Positions 38,001 through 49,310 of a stretch of 64,000 bases of DNA are shown here, piece by piece. The DNA is from Mesostigma viride (Eukaryota > Streptophyta > Mesostigmatophyceae > Mesostigmatales > Mesostigmataceae). Positions within the stretch are counted from its first letter, which is position 1, and every line of letters begins with the position of its first letter. Below the pieces are notes generated by a model, which did no database searches, was not told the origin of the DNA, and saw nothing but the letters and a program-made list of their open reading frames with translations. A program made the position numbers and the translations under genes. Location of the stretch: positions 1,483,638 through 1,547,637 of the forward strand of contig RPFO01000127.1 in assembly GCA_009746045.1 (NCBI GenBank), given 5' to 3'.

Positions 38001-38992
38001 TCGTGGTCCATAATAATTTCCAAGCTGCCTGGAAAAGGCATAACAGCATTTCCCAATTCCTGGCGATGCTGCACATGCATACGCCCCCGACATCAGCCTG
38101 TCTCTCTTTGAATGTACCCCAGGAGTCATGAGTTGAATACTGCATTGCCGCTGCCGCCAATGTCAAATAAATGGCCTGAAGAGCAACTTCAGCATACAAC
38201 ACGTTTCAACAAAGAAAGAGTGCCTGTGTGTAGCATCCATCGGTAGGTAACATAGGTAACACGGGCTGCCAAAGAACTTGCAACACGTGGGGTTCATAGA
38301 GACGCAACATACCTGTAGATGGCGCGTAGGTCCGTTTGCACACGCCGTTCTCTAGCTTGTACACCGGCTGATAGTCGAATGGCGTACAGACTGAGGCGTT
38401 CCACGGTGGCCCGGCGATCCAAGCACAAGCAGACACCGACAACCTTGTCAGCTGCGGTTATCATCGGCAAAAAACTACAAACTTTCAGCTAGGCTGAGCA
38501 TTGGCCTGCATGGAATAGCGCAGCCAAGAAATACTACATTCTAGCCGTCCCAAATGGGCAGTTAAATCTTGCCATCATGTAAAAAAGGACAAGATACAAA
38601 AGTGCAGCAATATGTGATTACGACAAAGAATATCTCACCGCAGGAAACCTGGGCATCCGCCGCGGGAAGCTCGCCTTCACAGTCCGCCGTCCTCTTGTAC
38701 GTGGCAGTTCGTGTTCCTGAGACGTATGCCGAGTAAACGCGTAAACCCCTTATCAAACGACTACATTGCACAAAAAACCCCTCAAAGGCCACTCCCTGGC
38801 GGCATACGTGAATGCGACATCAAGAAGCAACGGATACACCGGTAATCGCTGGCCCTACACCGGATCCAGCCGTTTCTTACCTTCCGAACAAGCAGAATAC
38901 GTGATAGTGTAGTCATCTGGCGAGCAAATATGGTTGGCGGCGGCAAAGACTACCAAATGAACCACAACCGCTACCAATAAAAAGCGGGCCAT
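22641..38992 (-). CDS. ELAPOR/EIG121-like type I membrane protein (24 exons)
   Basis: I joined 24 GT-AG exons into one open frame of 1111 codons: 38992-38881, 38716-38639, 38390-38313, 37246-37193, 36531-36446, 35732-35648, 35334-35195, 34828-34782, 34397-34334, 33713-33625, 33023-32924, 32562-32452, 31866-31799, 31239-31186, 30539-30457, 29524-29457, 28541-28469, 27909-27836, 27413-27207, 26320-25991, 25501-25130, 24554-24180, 23679-23305, 22853-22641. It starts with a signal peptide (MARFLLVAVVVHLVVFAAA). Cys-rich GCC2/GCC3 (ephrin-receptor-like) modules occur near residues 190-210, 355-420 and 670-715. A TAYVC-type segment (ITYLTYVCDP) and a CPLC motif (936-939) follow, in the order known from animal ELAPOR1/2 (KIAA1324), including DVATIYSI and CTFS...FSYN. 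A membrane span lies at about 1048-1071. The short cytosolic tail keeps a YSKM sorting motif (1085-1088), where the animal proteins have YSKL. Known relatives act in endosome/lysosome and autophagy traffic; the role here is inferred. The exon 19 donor is uncertain: a phase-1 alternative lies 20 bp upstream, with a possible small exon near 26.7 kb. Confidence 0.85.
26765..27206 (-). repeat. Intronic minisatellite reiterating the exon 19 donor
   Basis: Irregular units of about 38-57 bp, arranged in higher-order blocks of roughly 94-110 bp, fill this part of the intron. In transcript sense they contain ggccatggggacaag or gccgtggggatgag followed by gtagggc. The real exon end is ggccatggagacgag|gtagggcc at 27207/27206, so each unit carries a copy of the exon end plus donor. 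The array begins exactly at the exon. Confidence 0.85.
27418..27536. repeat. G-rich tract forming a C-rich 3' splice-site tract
   Basis: Interrupted G runs with three gagaatgag spacers. In the sense of the minus-strand gene they are long C runs immediately upstream of the exon 19 acceptor (ctgtaacag). Other acceptors of this gene and its neighbour also follow C runs, though shorter ones. Confidence 0.8.
28419..28441. repeat. Homopolymer C run in an intron
   Basis: About 22 consecutive C, equal to G in transcript sense, lie roughly 28 bp downstream of the exon 17 donor of the ELAPOR-like gene. A similar C run sits at about 27737-27754, downstream of exon 18. Confidence 0.8.
33969..34138. repeat. 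Decamer microsatellite-like array (gccaacatgc)17
   Basis: Seventeen near-perfect copies of the 10-bp unit gccaacatgc, inside the intron between exons 9 and 10 of the ELAPOR-like gene. The unit does not resemble the adjacent splice sites, unlike the other intronic arrays. Confidence 0.95.
34926..35031. repeat. Facing T and A homopolymer runs
   Basis: A run of about 17 T (34926-34942) and a run of about 34 A (34997-35030) lie 55 bp apart in the intron between exons 7 and 8. They could pair as a hairpin or mark an old poly(A)-tailed insertion. No target duplication was identified. Confidence 0.7.
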
Positions 38993-39736
38993 TTCCACTC
39001 AAGACAAGAAAGTTTCCGAAAATACGTCAAACGGCATGCATGCTGCACTCAGAAATGCGTCAGCCGACTACCAACATCGCCTGTGTTGGGAAAAAAGCTC
39101 GGTCGTCTTGTCCGAGGCAAATGCACCTCCGTTTTCGGCTTTTAGCGCGACATCCTGGCGCATGCATGATTGACGATTGTGCTGTCCCGCCTGTCCGCCT
39201 ACCGCCTGCATCCATACTACCTACGCCTACGCCCTACGGTGCCTACGGGTACGGTCAGATACCGCTCATACATACCCCTCGGCGCTCCGCCAGGCTTCAA
39301 CTCTCCAAACCGCGTGGTCAACTCTCAAAAGTCCAAACCACTCACCAGTCACAACAACGTCACTGGAAACGTATCGCCGAGTAGGGTAGTCCTAACCAAC
39401 TACACCCCCGGAGGCCCGGACCCCCCCGATTTTAGATTGGGGTCCGGCCGACCAAGGCTGCGATCTTATTAAACCAAAAATCAAATCCAGGGCCTACGAT
39501 CTAAAAGTTGAAAGCTGCACAGTAGGCGATCTTAAACCTGATCTGGTACACATCTGAGTTGTTGCGGTTGTTGTTGTTCAGTTGTGTCCCACGCCGCACA
39601 TGCGGGGCAGCAGAGAATCTGTAGTGTACACATCTGAGTCGGGGTAAAATTGGCTCCTGATTTCTCAATTCTCAAATTCTCAGAGGGCGGGGGCTGAGGT
39701 ACCTTGAAATGAAATAAGAGGCATGACTCTATCGAT
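38993..39736. other. Upstream region of the ELAPOR-like gene
   Basis: About 740 bp separate the start codon at 38992 from the retroelement cluster, so the promoter should be here. I see no TATA-like box at a convincing position and no other gene. Confidence 0.4.
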
Positions 39737-39752
39737 ATATATATGTTCGGAC

Positions 39753-40086
39753 CTCCGCCTTCTTCAAGGAGTGTTGCCGGCTCCGGGAGGACCGGCTGGA
39801 CCTGGAGGGCCAGCGGGCCCCATGGTCGGCGCGGACCTGGACGTCATATTAGTGGCGTCAGCGCTTGTCGGTGGCGCTGACTCGGGCCATGGCTGACATC
39901 CGATCATGCTCCGCCGTACGCGGGCTGATTTTGCGGTGCAGCAGGGCTATTAGGTTCCTCCCGTTAGGCGTTTCCATTGGTCTTATCGTAGTATAGAGCT
40001 TTGACATGGCTCTGTATATAGGTTTATAGCTGGGCGTTTGCTTTGGTTTGAGTGATTTCACTCTGCTGTAAGTAATTATATTTTTA
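39753..40086 (+). mobile_element. 334-bp insertion with 16-bp target duplication
   Basis: The segment is bounded by the direct repeat atatatatgttcggac at 39737-39752 and 40087-40102. Its right end is AT-rich (gtaattatatttttaat), suggesting a plus-strand 3' tail of a 5'-truncated retroelement. I do not recognise its family. The right-hand target copy overlaps the target duplication of the large LINE next to it. Confidence 0.7.
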
Positions 40087-40602
40087 ATATATATGTTCGG
40101 ACGCCAATTTCCAGGTAAATTAATTAATTAATTAATTAGGAACATAACTCCGTTGGGAGTATATGTAGCACATAGCCCTGAGAAGGGGCATGTGAGCCTA
40201 TAATACATTCTAAGCTCATACTTCCTGCAAGGGTGGGAATGTAAACAACACTTGCTCTAGGTGCACCAGGGCACCCGCACCCTCATGGTCTATCACGCTA
40301 TGCCCGGGTAAGGGGGGAGCATGCCTGTGAGGGGGAAGATCATCATGGCTATACAAGAGCTATGACATGGCTTCTCAGCAGAGAGTGACTCCCTGCATGG
40401 GCACAACATTACTAAATAAGGCTAGGCATCGGCGTCTGGAGTGTGGCACATCATAGGCACACATGTACATGATTAAATAAATAGGTAAATAGGTGTACGT
40501 TTATTCCAAATATAGCCAGTAGGTAATCCCTGCTAAGCCTAGGGTATCAAGATGTCAGTGGCTAAAACGGAGCCTTACTAGACCACGGAAGCCACTGGAC
40601 TT

Positions 40603-43600
40603 CTAATGGGTTGTCATTGGGCATGTGGGTAAAGATCCTGTTTTTGCCCATGAGGTCATGACTGAGATCTCAAGTGGGCTGGGCTTATCCTGGTCCGCGC
40701 CAGGGTCCCAGATTTTGTTTTGTTCATTTGCAACCATCCAGTAGCGTCGCATGCCGGAGTTCCATAGGTAAATGAAGCGTGAGAGAACCCCAGCTTTGTC
40801 GAAAACTGTGCGCCTATTGAACACCACATCGTTTCGCACCGTCCAGATTGTATATAACATGCATGTGCGGAGCCATATCCACGCTTGTTGTGAAAAGGTG
40901 AGCTCAAGGCCAGGGGTGCCAGTGATGCCAAAGATAATTGAGCGGGTAGACACCGGTATGATAGGCTCAGACGTCCAGGCTGCCCATAAACCAATCAACC
41001 AGGTCCAAACTCCCTGGAGGTTACACCATAAAAATCGGTGTTCCACAGTTTCAGTGGGGTTGGTACATAAACATGTAGCAGGGTGTTGAAATCGCCGGTG
41101 GAGGATCTCCCCGACCCCGATGGACCGGTGCATCAAGAGGTGTTGTACGTCGGTCGCGCGGCGATCAATCAGCGGGTGGTCAGCGGCGAGGGTGATGTTG
41201 CGGACCCAGGTGTGGCCAGGCCACTCAGTAGCGCCCCAGCGTGTCCGTCCGGGGTGGAATTGATGGTTTTTATGCAAGAGCATTGTGTAGCCCCACTCTG
41301 CCGTGTACTCGTAAAGGCCTTTTACAGTTCTGCTGTCACCCTGATTTAGCACCCAGCCAAATTCCACTGGATCCAATGACAACATGTCCAGGCGGGTTGA
41401 TCCCACATGTAGCCAAATAATAGCAGCGTCTGGAAGGTTGGGGTTGGGTTGGTATACACATGATTGTTCAAGGGACCAAGGTACAACCCGAATCCGGTGG
41501 CATAGCTGGGTGGGGAGGAACACCACTGCAGTTGTAAGTTGAGCCAGACAGCCATTGTGGCCGCTCAGCGGCGCCAGTAGTTGAACGTGCAGGGTTCCAA
41601 GGGGGAGTTCTGCGATCACCTTCCCCGAGCATGTTGCGGTCGTGCTGTATGGACAAAAGCAGCACCATTCACCAGCTTTATAGGGGGCACGGGGAGAAGT
41701 CATGAGTGTGTGCCAGCGGGGGGTATGGCTTGTACTAGCGCGGCCCAGGCAGCATAAGTAGGCATATTGGGGACCCAGGCAGCCAGTTCGTTATATGTTA
41801 AGAGGCGGTAGCAGTCACCGTGGAGAATATACAGGTGGAGAATAGTGGTTACAGGGTGGGGGGATGTTATGAAGCCTTCATAGGGGTTAGGGCCACTTAA
41901 GCATCCAAAGGGGCGATTAAGGGGGTTGAGGTATATATCATTAAAGAATAGGGGTTGGCGTGCAACTTCCTCACGTAGTGTGGGGAATAGTAGGCGGTCG
42001 GGTTTAAGTGCCATAAAGCCTTGCCATATACGAGCCCAGTACCAAGGAAGACCTCTGGTGAGCTTCGGGGAGGGGAGGCGAGCAGTAAGCAGTGCGGCTC
42101 CAGAGTGCCAGGAAATACCATTGGAGTGATGAGTAAGACGTGAGAGGGTTACACGTGCCAGAAGACATCCAGGGTGGGTGTTGACACCAATGTGGGCAGA
42201 GATAACTTGTTTGGCATACACAGACCATAAACGCCATTGCATATTGTGTAAGCCTAGTCCTCCAAGAGGCCACGGCATAAAAGACATTGACTCTCTGATC
42301 CATCCGTGTACCTGGCGGCTGAGATCGCTCGATTTTTTCCAAACAAAGTTATGCCCCAGTCGTTGAATAAGAGACACGGTGTGTTCATCCGGTGGGTGGG
42401 CCTGACCGAAGTACAGCAGCTTGGAGAACAGCAGCTGGTTCGTAACGAGGACCTTGCCCCGGAGGCTGAGGCGGTGTACGCCAGCCCAGCGGTTGGCCAC
42501 CTGTTGTACACCAGTAAGTTTGCCCAGTTGTTGTGATTCGTCGTATAAAAAGGTTTTGACTTCCAATAACCTCCCTTCGGCTGTCCGACCGATAGGGCAG
42601 TTATGCAAAAGGTGGTATCCTCCTGGCGGGACCCATGTCACCGCCAGGTTAGTAGGTTGGAGAGTCGGGTTGGTTGTTCTGCCAATATGCAAGCCCGTGG
42701 ACTTTTGCACGTTGCAGCGTTGTTGGGAGGCGGTACAGTATGTAGATATGTTGTCAAGCACAGCATCAACATCACGCAGGGAGGTGCAAATGTTAGTAGT
42801 GTCATCGGCGTAAGCAGTTTGAAACAGACCACGTGTGTGGTGAGGGAGGGGGTAGCCTTGAATACGGCTGTCCTGTTGATGAAGAAAGAAGAGGCCAGCG
42901 TGAGCGAGCAGAAAGAGAAGGGGAGAGAGACAGTCGCCTTGTGGGAGAGAGCGTGTGCTATGGCCTATTGGGATTTATGTCCATTAATTAGTAGGTGCCA
43001 AGTGAGGGATTTGATCATGCCTAGACTGACCTTAATAAGTTTAGGTCCAAATCCAAGCCCGTGTAGTATAGCCTCGAGGTATTTCCAACATATGCGGTCG
43101 AATGCCTTTTCAAAATCCCAAAATAAAATAAGACCTATAATATTGTTGCGCCATGCGTCATCAACAATGTCCATGATCATGGTGATGCTGTCGCTGATGT
43201 GTAGGTTGGACCTGAATCCAACTTGTTCCGGGCCGATCAGATTATCTAGTACACTGTAGAAACGGCGTTGCAAGAGTTTGCTGGCTAGTTTGTAAGGGAC
43301 TGTGAGCATGCGAATGGGTCTATAATTTTTCCAACTTGTTTTATCCCCTTTTTTGTGTAAGAGGGTGAGGATTGTTTCCGACCACTGGCCCACAACAGTT
43401 TCGGTGTTCCAGATTTCCAGGATGCATTGGTATAGCTAGATCCCTGCCTATGAGGGGCCAGAACGTTTTAAAAAACTCTACTGGAAGGCCATCTGCACCA
43501 GGTGCGCTACCGGTTTTGAGATGTTGGAGTGCTAGAGATGTTTCTTCCATAGTGGGGCTGGCGTCTAGTAGAGCTTGTTGTGACGGAGAGAGGCGGTGGG

Positions 43601-44084
43601 GCATTGCATCGAGGATTTTTTGTGTGGCTGTATTTGCAGAGGGGTCGGGTTCTGTTCGGAACAGGGTTCTGTTCGGAACAGGGTGTTTTCTCCACGTGGA
43701 GAAAAAAGCATGTCCAGATTGTAGGATGTCTTGGGGGGTGGTATGGGTGCCAGTCTCGTGACTCGTCTGTAATTTCTGTGATGGTGGTTTGTGAGCGCGG
43801 GGGTGGGATAAATGCAAAGAATTCCTTATTCATTCGTTCACCCTTGACATGCCACCATGTATTTTCCACATCTAGGGCTTCTGCGTGGCGTTCAAGGCGT
43901 AGCTTATCCATCTCAGTCTGCAGCACAGTTGCAGTCGTGTTAACTCGTGCGGGGCTAGGCGGGGTTTGGATTGCAACATAGTAATAACGCGTTTGTAGTA
44001 ATTGTAGTCTTTGCCTTTTATGCGGCGTTGTTCTAGATCGTAGGCCTTAGAGGAGTCAAGGATGTGCGAGAGGCATGCTTGCAT
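40603..44084 (-). pseudogene. LINE ORF2, reverse transcriptase and C-terminal part, frameshifted
   Basis: Pieces in different minus-strand frames rebuild the order expected of an L1-type RT. They are a linker (44084-43507), the RT fingers/palm with SAPGADGLPVEFFKTFWP, KKGDKTSWKNYRPI and FWDFEKAFDRICW (43650-42965), and the catalytic YADD at 42812-42801. GVHRLSLRGKVLVTNQLL and GGLGLHN lie in the thumb/connection (42761-41700). A zf-RVT-like tail follows, with CLCTNPTETVEHRFLWC and IWTVRNDVVFNRR (41703-40603). Frame changes occur before the first RT piece, between 42965 and 42832, and near 41703. The copy cannot make a full protein. Confidence 0.85.
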
Positions 44085-45012
44085 CCAGAGAGTAGTGCTT
44101 GGGTATTCTACTTGCTTGGTTTTCCAGTCCCGCCATTGTTCTCGGACTAGGGAGCGAATTAAAGGCGGGGTCAGCCAGCAGCTTTTTATTGAGGCGAGGG
44201 ACGCCTGGTCCTCTGGGGGGGCTGGAGTGATACACCATGGTGAGAAGGCAGGGGTAGTGATCAGAAAAAACTGTGGAGCGTATGACCTCTGCGTGACAAA
44301 TGAGGGATGCCCAAAAAGGTGACATAAATATGTAGTCTAGACGGCTAGTGATGCGGGTGCCCTGACGAGTGGACTCTCGAGTATGCAGATGGTCGCGAGG
44401 TTTGATAACATCCTGTAGTGAGAGGCGTGTGAGGTGGTTGGCTAACGAGGTCGTCTCAAGCCCAAGGCCATGGTCTAGGTCAACATTAAAGTCACCCATT
44501 AGTATGACCTCATGAGATTGGTCCAGGAGGGGGGCAACCATAGCAAACAAATCATCAAAAAATTTTATACGGTCAGAGTGTTCGTTGGGGGCATATACCG
44601 ATATAATATAGCCAGTCTTACCGCCCCAGGAGATGCATTGCCGGGTCCAGCGACCCTGCCATGTGTTGGGAGCAGTATCTGTGTGCTGGGCCCATGGGTG
44701 CAGTTGAACATGAGGGTGTGGCGGACGTCGATATTGTAGCAATGCAGTGCCTCCACTAGTCCCCCGTGCCCATGCCCATCTGCGTTCCATGTCTGGGGTG
44801 CGTCTTGTAAAGGATTGTAGCGCTTTGGCGTCTATTCCAGGAAATTTATGTTCTTGTAGGCCTACCCAGATTTCATGAGATGGGCCGACATAGGGTTGGG
44901 TGATACTGGCTAGTTGTGCCTGGAGCGCAGATATTTTAGACTGTCCCTGGGTGCGAACACCATAAGTATTTAAACCCTGAACGTTCCAAGATATTATAGT
45001 AAGTTGACTCAT
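44056..45012 (-). pseudogene. LINE ORF2, endonuclease part
   Basis: The first ATG of ORF2 begins MSQLTIISWNVQGLNTYG. It continues with the APE-type landmarks VGLQEHKFPG, ISVYAPNEHSD, LMGDFNVDLDHG, SRLDYIFMS and VFSDHYPCLL, which carry the metal-binding and catalytic Asn, Glu, Asp and His of exonuclease-endonuclease-phosphatase enzymes. This 318-codon part is itself intact, but the frame ends before the reverse transcriptase. Confidence 0.88.
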
Positions 45013-46035
45013 AAGTTAGTAGAAGGGGAGAGAATGCAGAAGGATGCGAGCGTTGGCGTACCTCTCATGCCTTGGAAGACGACGCACGCGCCCGCTTGGT
45101 TGCGTCGGCTGTGGTGACCGTTGGCTGCGCCCGTTTGGCCGAGGGGTCGTCCTGCGCTGTCGCTTCCTCGAGAGAGCCAGTTGAGGAGGGCATCATGTCG
45201 AGATCATGGGGTAGGACCGGCAGCCGTGCCGCCGGAGCAGGTATGACAACGATCGAGGACAACAGGAGCAATAAAGAGTTAGATAGCGAAAAAAGGTGTC
45301 CCATTCCAGGGGTTATGCTGGGGGGAAGCCTGCATTGCACCATCCGTGACTGCAATGTCAGGTTGGGTCTGTATCGGGTGTCATGGTGACTTCCGGTCAC
45401 CGAGTTATGCGAGAGCCTGTTCCTCAGCAGGATCGCATGGTTAAAGGTGTAAAGGGTGAGTAGAAACAGCACTACCAGGAAGCGTCCAGCTTCCTGAGCT
45501 GTTCTACCACTATTCCAGGTCCATTTGTAGTGAGCCGTCACGCTATTCTGTATGTATGCCTCTACTACCTAGGCATCAGCCGTACTTCCTGTACGCCTTG
45601 CCAGCCGACATCACAGATAGCGTGGCGGCTCAAGGACCAAATGAAAGTTGCTTATATGGGTATCGTTAGACGCAGGTCTTTTCACGGCGAATCCGTTGGT
45701 ATGTCGCTGGTCGCGGATGGCCGAAGCTATCGCCTGCTATCCTCTACGCCGCCATAGCCTCGCTACGTTTTTTTCCCTGGCTGGCGCCTCAGTTATTTGG
45801 CTTCACGTTGTCATTATTCATACAGCGAGCTCTCCATTCAGCTAGGTTGTCATCTCTGCTGCCCATGCGCGGCGTGGGACTCATGTTGCCTCTCTCTCAC
45901 GCCCTAGCTGTACAGTACAAAATAATAGACAGAGATTTGGAAACGGCCGAGCGGAGACAAATGAACAGTCATGTGCGGCCATAACAGCAAAGACACAAAC
46001 CTCACATCTCTTGGGCGTGTTCGGACGCCAATTTC

Positions 46036-46917
46036 TATTGGCGTGAATTGGTAGTATTGTACGATAACATGTCAAGGGTGACGGAACTGAGCACCTATAA
46101 GTCGCGGAAGTGTCCCGGAGACGAACGGAGACGTTTCAAGATTAATTGCGCATTCGACCCTGATTAGACGGCTAAAATGCAGAGAAGAGGTTGACTGGTA
46201 GTACTGTACGATGGTGTTGGACGGAATTTCCGGTCAGCGTTGCGGACTTTGCATCTCACGTTGTACATGGAAAAGAGCCATTGCGTCGCGCTGTGCTGTG
46301 GCGAACTTATTCTCCGCCGTCGGATGGCACCGTCGATGCTCGTCGATGAACCCAACGCAAGCCATGTACCAAAAGAAGTAGAAAATAGCGCGGCGGCATT
46401 CGGTGGGTTTGGTAAGTTACAGAACTTGAAGCCCGGCTACTCCGCGTCAAGCAGTCCGCAGGTAGTCCGCCGGCGTGAATGAAGTGACAATTTTGACAAT
46501 TTGACAATTTGAGAACCGGCGACAACCTAGTCGGGGTAGTCGGGGTAAAACTGGCTCCTGAGTACATAATCTATATCGCATACCACTGACCAGCTATTTG
46601 TACCTACTGCAAGATCTGTTGCACCCCAAACCAGCCCTGCGATCTGACCTGAAATTCTGAAGTCCAGAGTCTCAAGATCTTAAACCTGGGAATCTTAAAC
46701 GTGGGGAGGGGGGGGGAGGGGGGGTAACCATGAGTTGAGTTAAGTTTTCTTCCCGCGTCGGTGCCACTTCCGACAACACAACCATGGCGCCACAATCATT
46801 GATGTGACAAGAACACCTCTGCCCTGCCTCTACCTGCACATCTTTGGCAGACAAGAACACTGCTGGTGTAGCCCAACGCAATTCCACAACGTCGCGATGC
46901 GAACAGGAATCTCTAGG
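46036..46917. other. Spacer, nothing coding recognised
   Basis: About 880 bp on the 5' side of the LINE. A phrase gtcggggtaaaa(c/a)tggctcctga occurs here (about 46538) and at about 39639, and gatcttaaacctg occurs at about 46675 and 39528. Short sequences are therefore shared on both sides of the LINE. No gene is seen. Confidence 0.4.
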
Positions 46918-47705
46918 TCATGAAACTTGATCTAAATCGGCAATCCTTGTCCGGCTCCTTTTCAATTCCGCTGCCATAACCGTGCCAGACTGCTGCCAGG
47001 CCGGTCCTTTGGCGGCTGGCATGCCGTGTCGTTCACTCCCGATGAACTTCGGGTTCATTTTTACAGTTCTGGTAAAGCGCTTATTACTACAAGCCTCCAT
47101 GCTATATCGAATGCTACATACACCGTGGAAAACACCGGCATTCGTCGCCTTAGTTCCAGGCCAGTTAGCTAGCTCTGGCGACACAGGCGCCGGCTGGGCG
47201 GCGATGTCCTTCACCGCCTGGGCGGTGAGGCCGGCGGTGTCATGCAAGCTCTCAAGGGCGTTGGCGGTGGCTTGAAGGCGTTGGTCGAGGTCGAGGAGCT
47301 GGGCTTTGATGTCGGCAGTGGAGGCGGAAATGGCAGTGGAGGTGGAGGCGGCGACGGTGGAAATGTGAGGAAGTTCAGCAGTCAGCGTGCCACCGATTGC
47401 TGCGACGTCAGCAGCAAGGGGGGTCACGTGCTGCTGAAAGGCTTCCATGAGGATGGAACGGAGGGTGGGGGCGGAGATGGATGGAGCCCAGACCTCGCCG
47501 TCAGAGCGCTGGAGAAGGGAGTTGAGGATGGTGTGCTGGAGCTGGGGGCGGGGGCACCCGAACAGCGTGCTGATGTTGTACCAGCGGCGGCCGTCCGGGA
47601 GGAGGAGGCGATTGTCGATTTGTCGTCGTGGAGATGGAGGCACAGGTCGTAAAGCGAGGCGAAGTCCCCGAAGAAGATGCAGTGCAGAGCATCGGACGGA
47701 GACAT
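46918..47705 (-). pseudogene. Unrecognised reading-frame relic with coiled-coil-like part
   Basis: Two overlapping minus-strand frames appear to belong together across a frameshift: MSPSDALHCIFFGDFASLYDLCL (from 47705), then DNRLLLPDGRRWYNISTLFGCPR with a helical, Ala/Thr-rich stretch LAADVAAIGGTLTAELP...LLDLDQRLQATANALESLHD. The second part could be a short coiled coil. I do not recognise the family. It may be an ORF1-type protein of another retroelement or a host gene fragment. Confidence 0.4.
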
Positions 47706-48193
47706 GTTGGTCCAGTCCTGATTATCGACCTGGAAAGGTTGGGGCCGACAGCGCGGTTCCGAGGGGCGTGAAGACCCTCCTGTTTTGTCGGCGGAGCGGG
47801 TGCGTTTTGGGTCAGCTACTAGCTAGGCGATGCCGATGGCGAGGCATTAAGCCCGGGAGGTTGCTGGGCGACCACCAGTGCACGACTAGTGTCACCGCTG
47901 CCTGCCGGACCTGAGAGCGAAGCTGCAGCCTGAGCTGCAGAATCTGTTTATGGCCGAGCGCATCCGCCAAACTGCGTTGCGCCAAAGGACGTTTGCTCGT
48001 CATATATTGCGTTTTAGATTCGGAAAATTATATCAGCATGTGTGTCTTAGAAAGACGAAGCGATAGTGATCAATATTCACGGCTAAATTCGCCGTTAGCT
48101 TTGTTTATTAATTAATTAGCGCGCGTTGGCTTTGTTTATTTTTACGTGGGTGCCTTTACTCGGATGTAAGTTTAATTAGATTTTCAAATGTAT

Positions 48194-49298
48194 CAAGGAG
48201 ACAACCAGCGCAGGCCAGAAATCGGGAGAATCCGGACCATGGTAGCTCGAGCCTGCCGTTATCTTTTCCGCGTTTTCGAGTCGTTCAGGATGATGAAGAT
48301 GAATGGTGATGGAAATGTGTATCCGTGTGCATTGAAATTATGGCTGGCTTACGTGTAGAGCGACTAGATGACCTAGACGGTGGGGCCGGAAACAGCATGC
48401 TTGATCAGGGCGTGTGTTTCGAGCCTAACTGGCCGGGAGTGTCTAGTGGTGAGCACCATTGCTGCGATCGCTCTCCCACCATTTACGAGGAAATACCCGC
48501 AAATGGAAAACCACTGAAAAGGTCTAGCTAGCTAGTCAGTCATCACGTTAGCCATGCCATGATTCTAAACGTCCAAGAACTGCACACGGTGCAAAGGCAA
48601 AAAGCCGGAGGACAGCACTTTCAAATGTGCGGCGGGAACCAAAAGCCCACGGATGCCAGAAAACATCGTATTGCGGCAGCGACGCGACGATGTGGACAAC
48701 GAATCTAGTGCCAAGCTCGGAACGGCCGCAAAGGAGATCTGGCATCACAGGGTTCAGATGTGCGGAGATACTATGCGATCCAGCCGGTCCACGACCTGTT
48801 TGTAGAGCTTGTGCCAAGGGGCAGCACCGAACAGATGTGGGTGACGTTGCAAAAAACATCGGACTTGACGGAGCATAATGGCTCGGTCATAGTCTTTGAC
48901 CAATAAACGCTGCAAGAGTTCAACAAGAGTCGTGATGAAATCAACACGATAAGAACAAAGACGGGAAAAACGATGTAACTGAGAAAGAACAACACCATAT
49001 TTTGCTGTTATGCCCCGCTTACATGGGTCTTATTGCACCCACAGTTTGCCGGATCGTTAGCCTGTCCTTTTAGCTAGCCGCGCCCGATTGCAGCTGTGGC
49101 ATGCCTTTGGCATGAACGGGAGACTGGGGGTCTCTGCCCTTTCTCTTGTAGTGCACACACAGGGATTAAAAGCACTTCAGTGCTCCGTGACTCCCCAACG
49201 GGAGCACGAGTTTAATTAATTAATTAATTAATTAATATTTTGCTGTGTGGGAAAGGAGACTGTGAATATCGGGGTAACGAATAAAAGGAATTTGCTGC
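48194..49298 (-). mobile_element. 5'-truncated Penelope-like copy with 12-bp target duplication
   Basis: This is a reversed, nearly identical copy of about 19537-20405, covering the last ~100 codons of the RT frame and the 3' untranslated region. It is flanked by tttcaaatgtat at 48182-48193 and 49299-49310. It is interrupted by a SINE-like insertion at 49009-49234. Low divergence from the copy at 17.6-20.4 kb suggests a recent insertion. Confidence 0.9.
49009..49234 (+). mobile_element. SINE-like 226-bp element
   Basis: The segment interrupts the Penelope copy and is flanked by a perfect 12-bp duplication atattttgctgt (48997-49008 and 49235-49246). Removing one repeat and the segment restores the Penelope sequence exactly. 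It has no coding capacity and ends in the hairpin ctccccaacgggag, then cacgagttt and (AATT)n. A related 3' end is at 52665-52730. I could not identify clear A and B boxes, so its RNA ancestry is open. A truncated LINE end is the alternative. Confidence 0.82.
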
Positions 49299-49310
49299 TT
49301 TCAAATGTAT

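Larger units (their letters stand above)
40112..46017 (-). mobile_element. L1-type non-LTR retrotransposon, full length but decayed
   Basis: The element is delimited by an 18-bp direct repeat, tgttcggacgccaatttc, at 40094-40111 and 46018-46035, which reads as its target-site duplication. On the minus strand it contains a 5' region (46017-45013), an apurinic endonuclease frame, a reverse transcriptase, a C-terminal zinc-knuckle-like domain, and a 3' untranslated region (40602-40140). It ends in a hairpin plus (AATT)n tail (40115-40138). At least three frameshifts separate the ORF2 pieces. Other copies of its 3' end lie at 16.3 and 21.1 kb. Confidence 0.9.
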
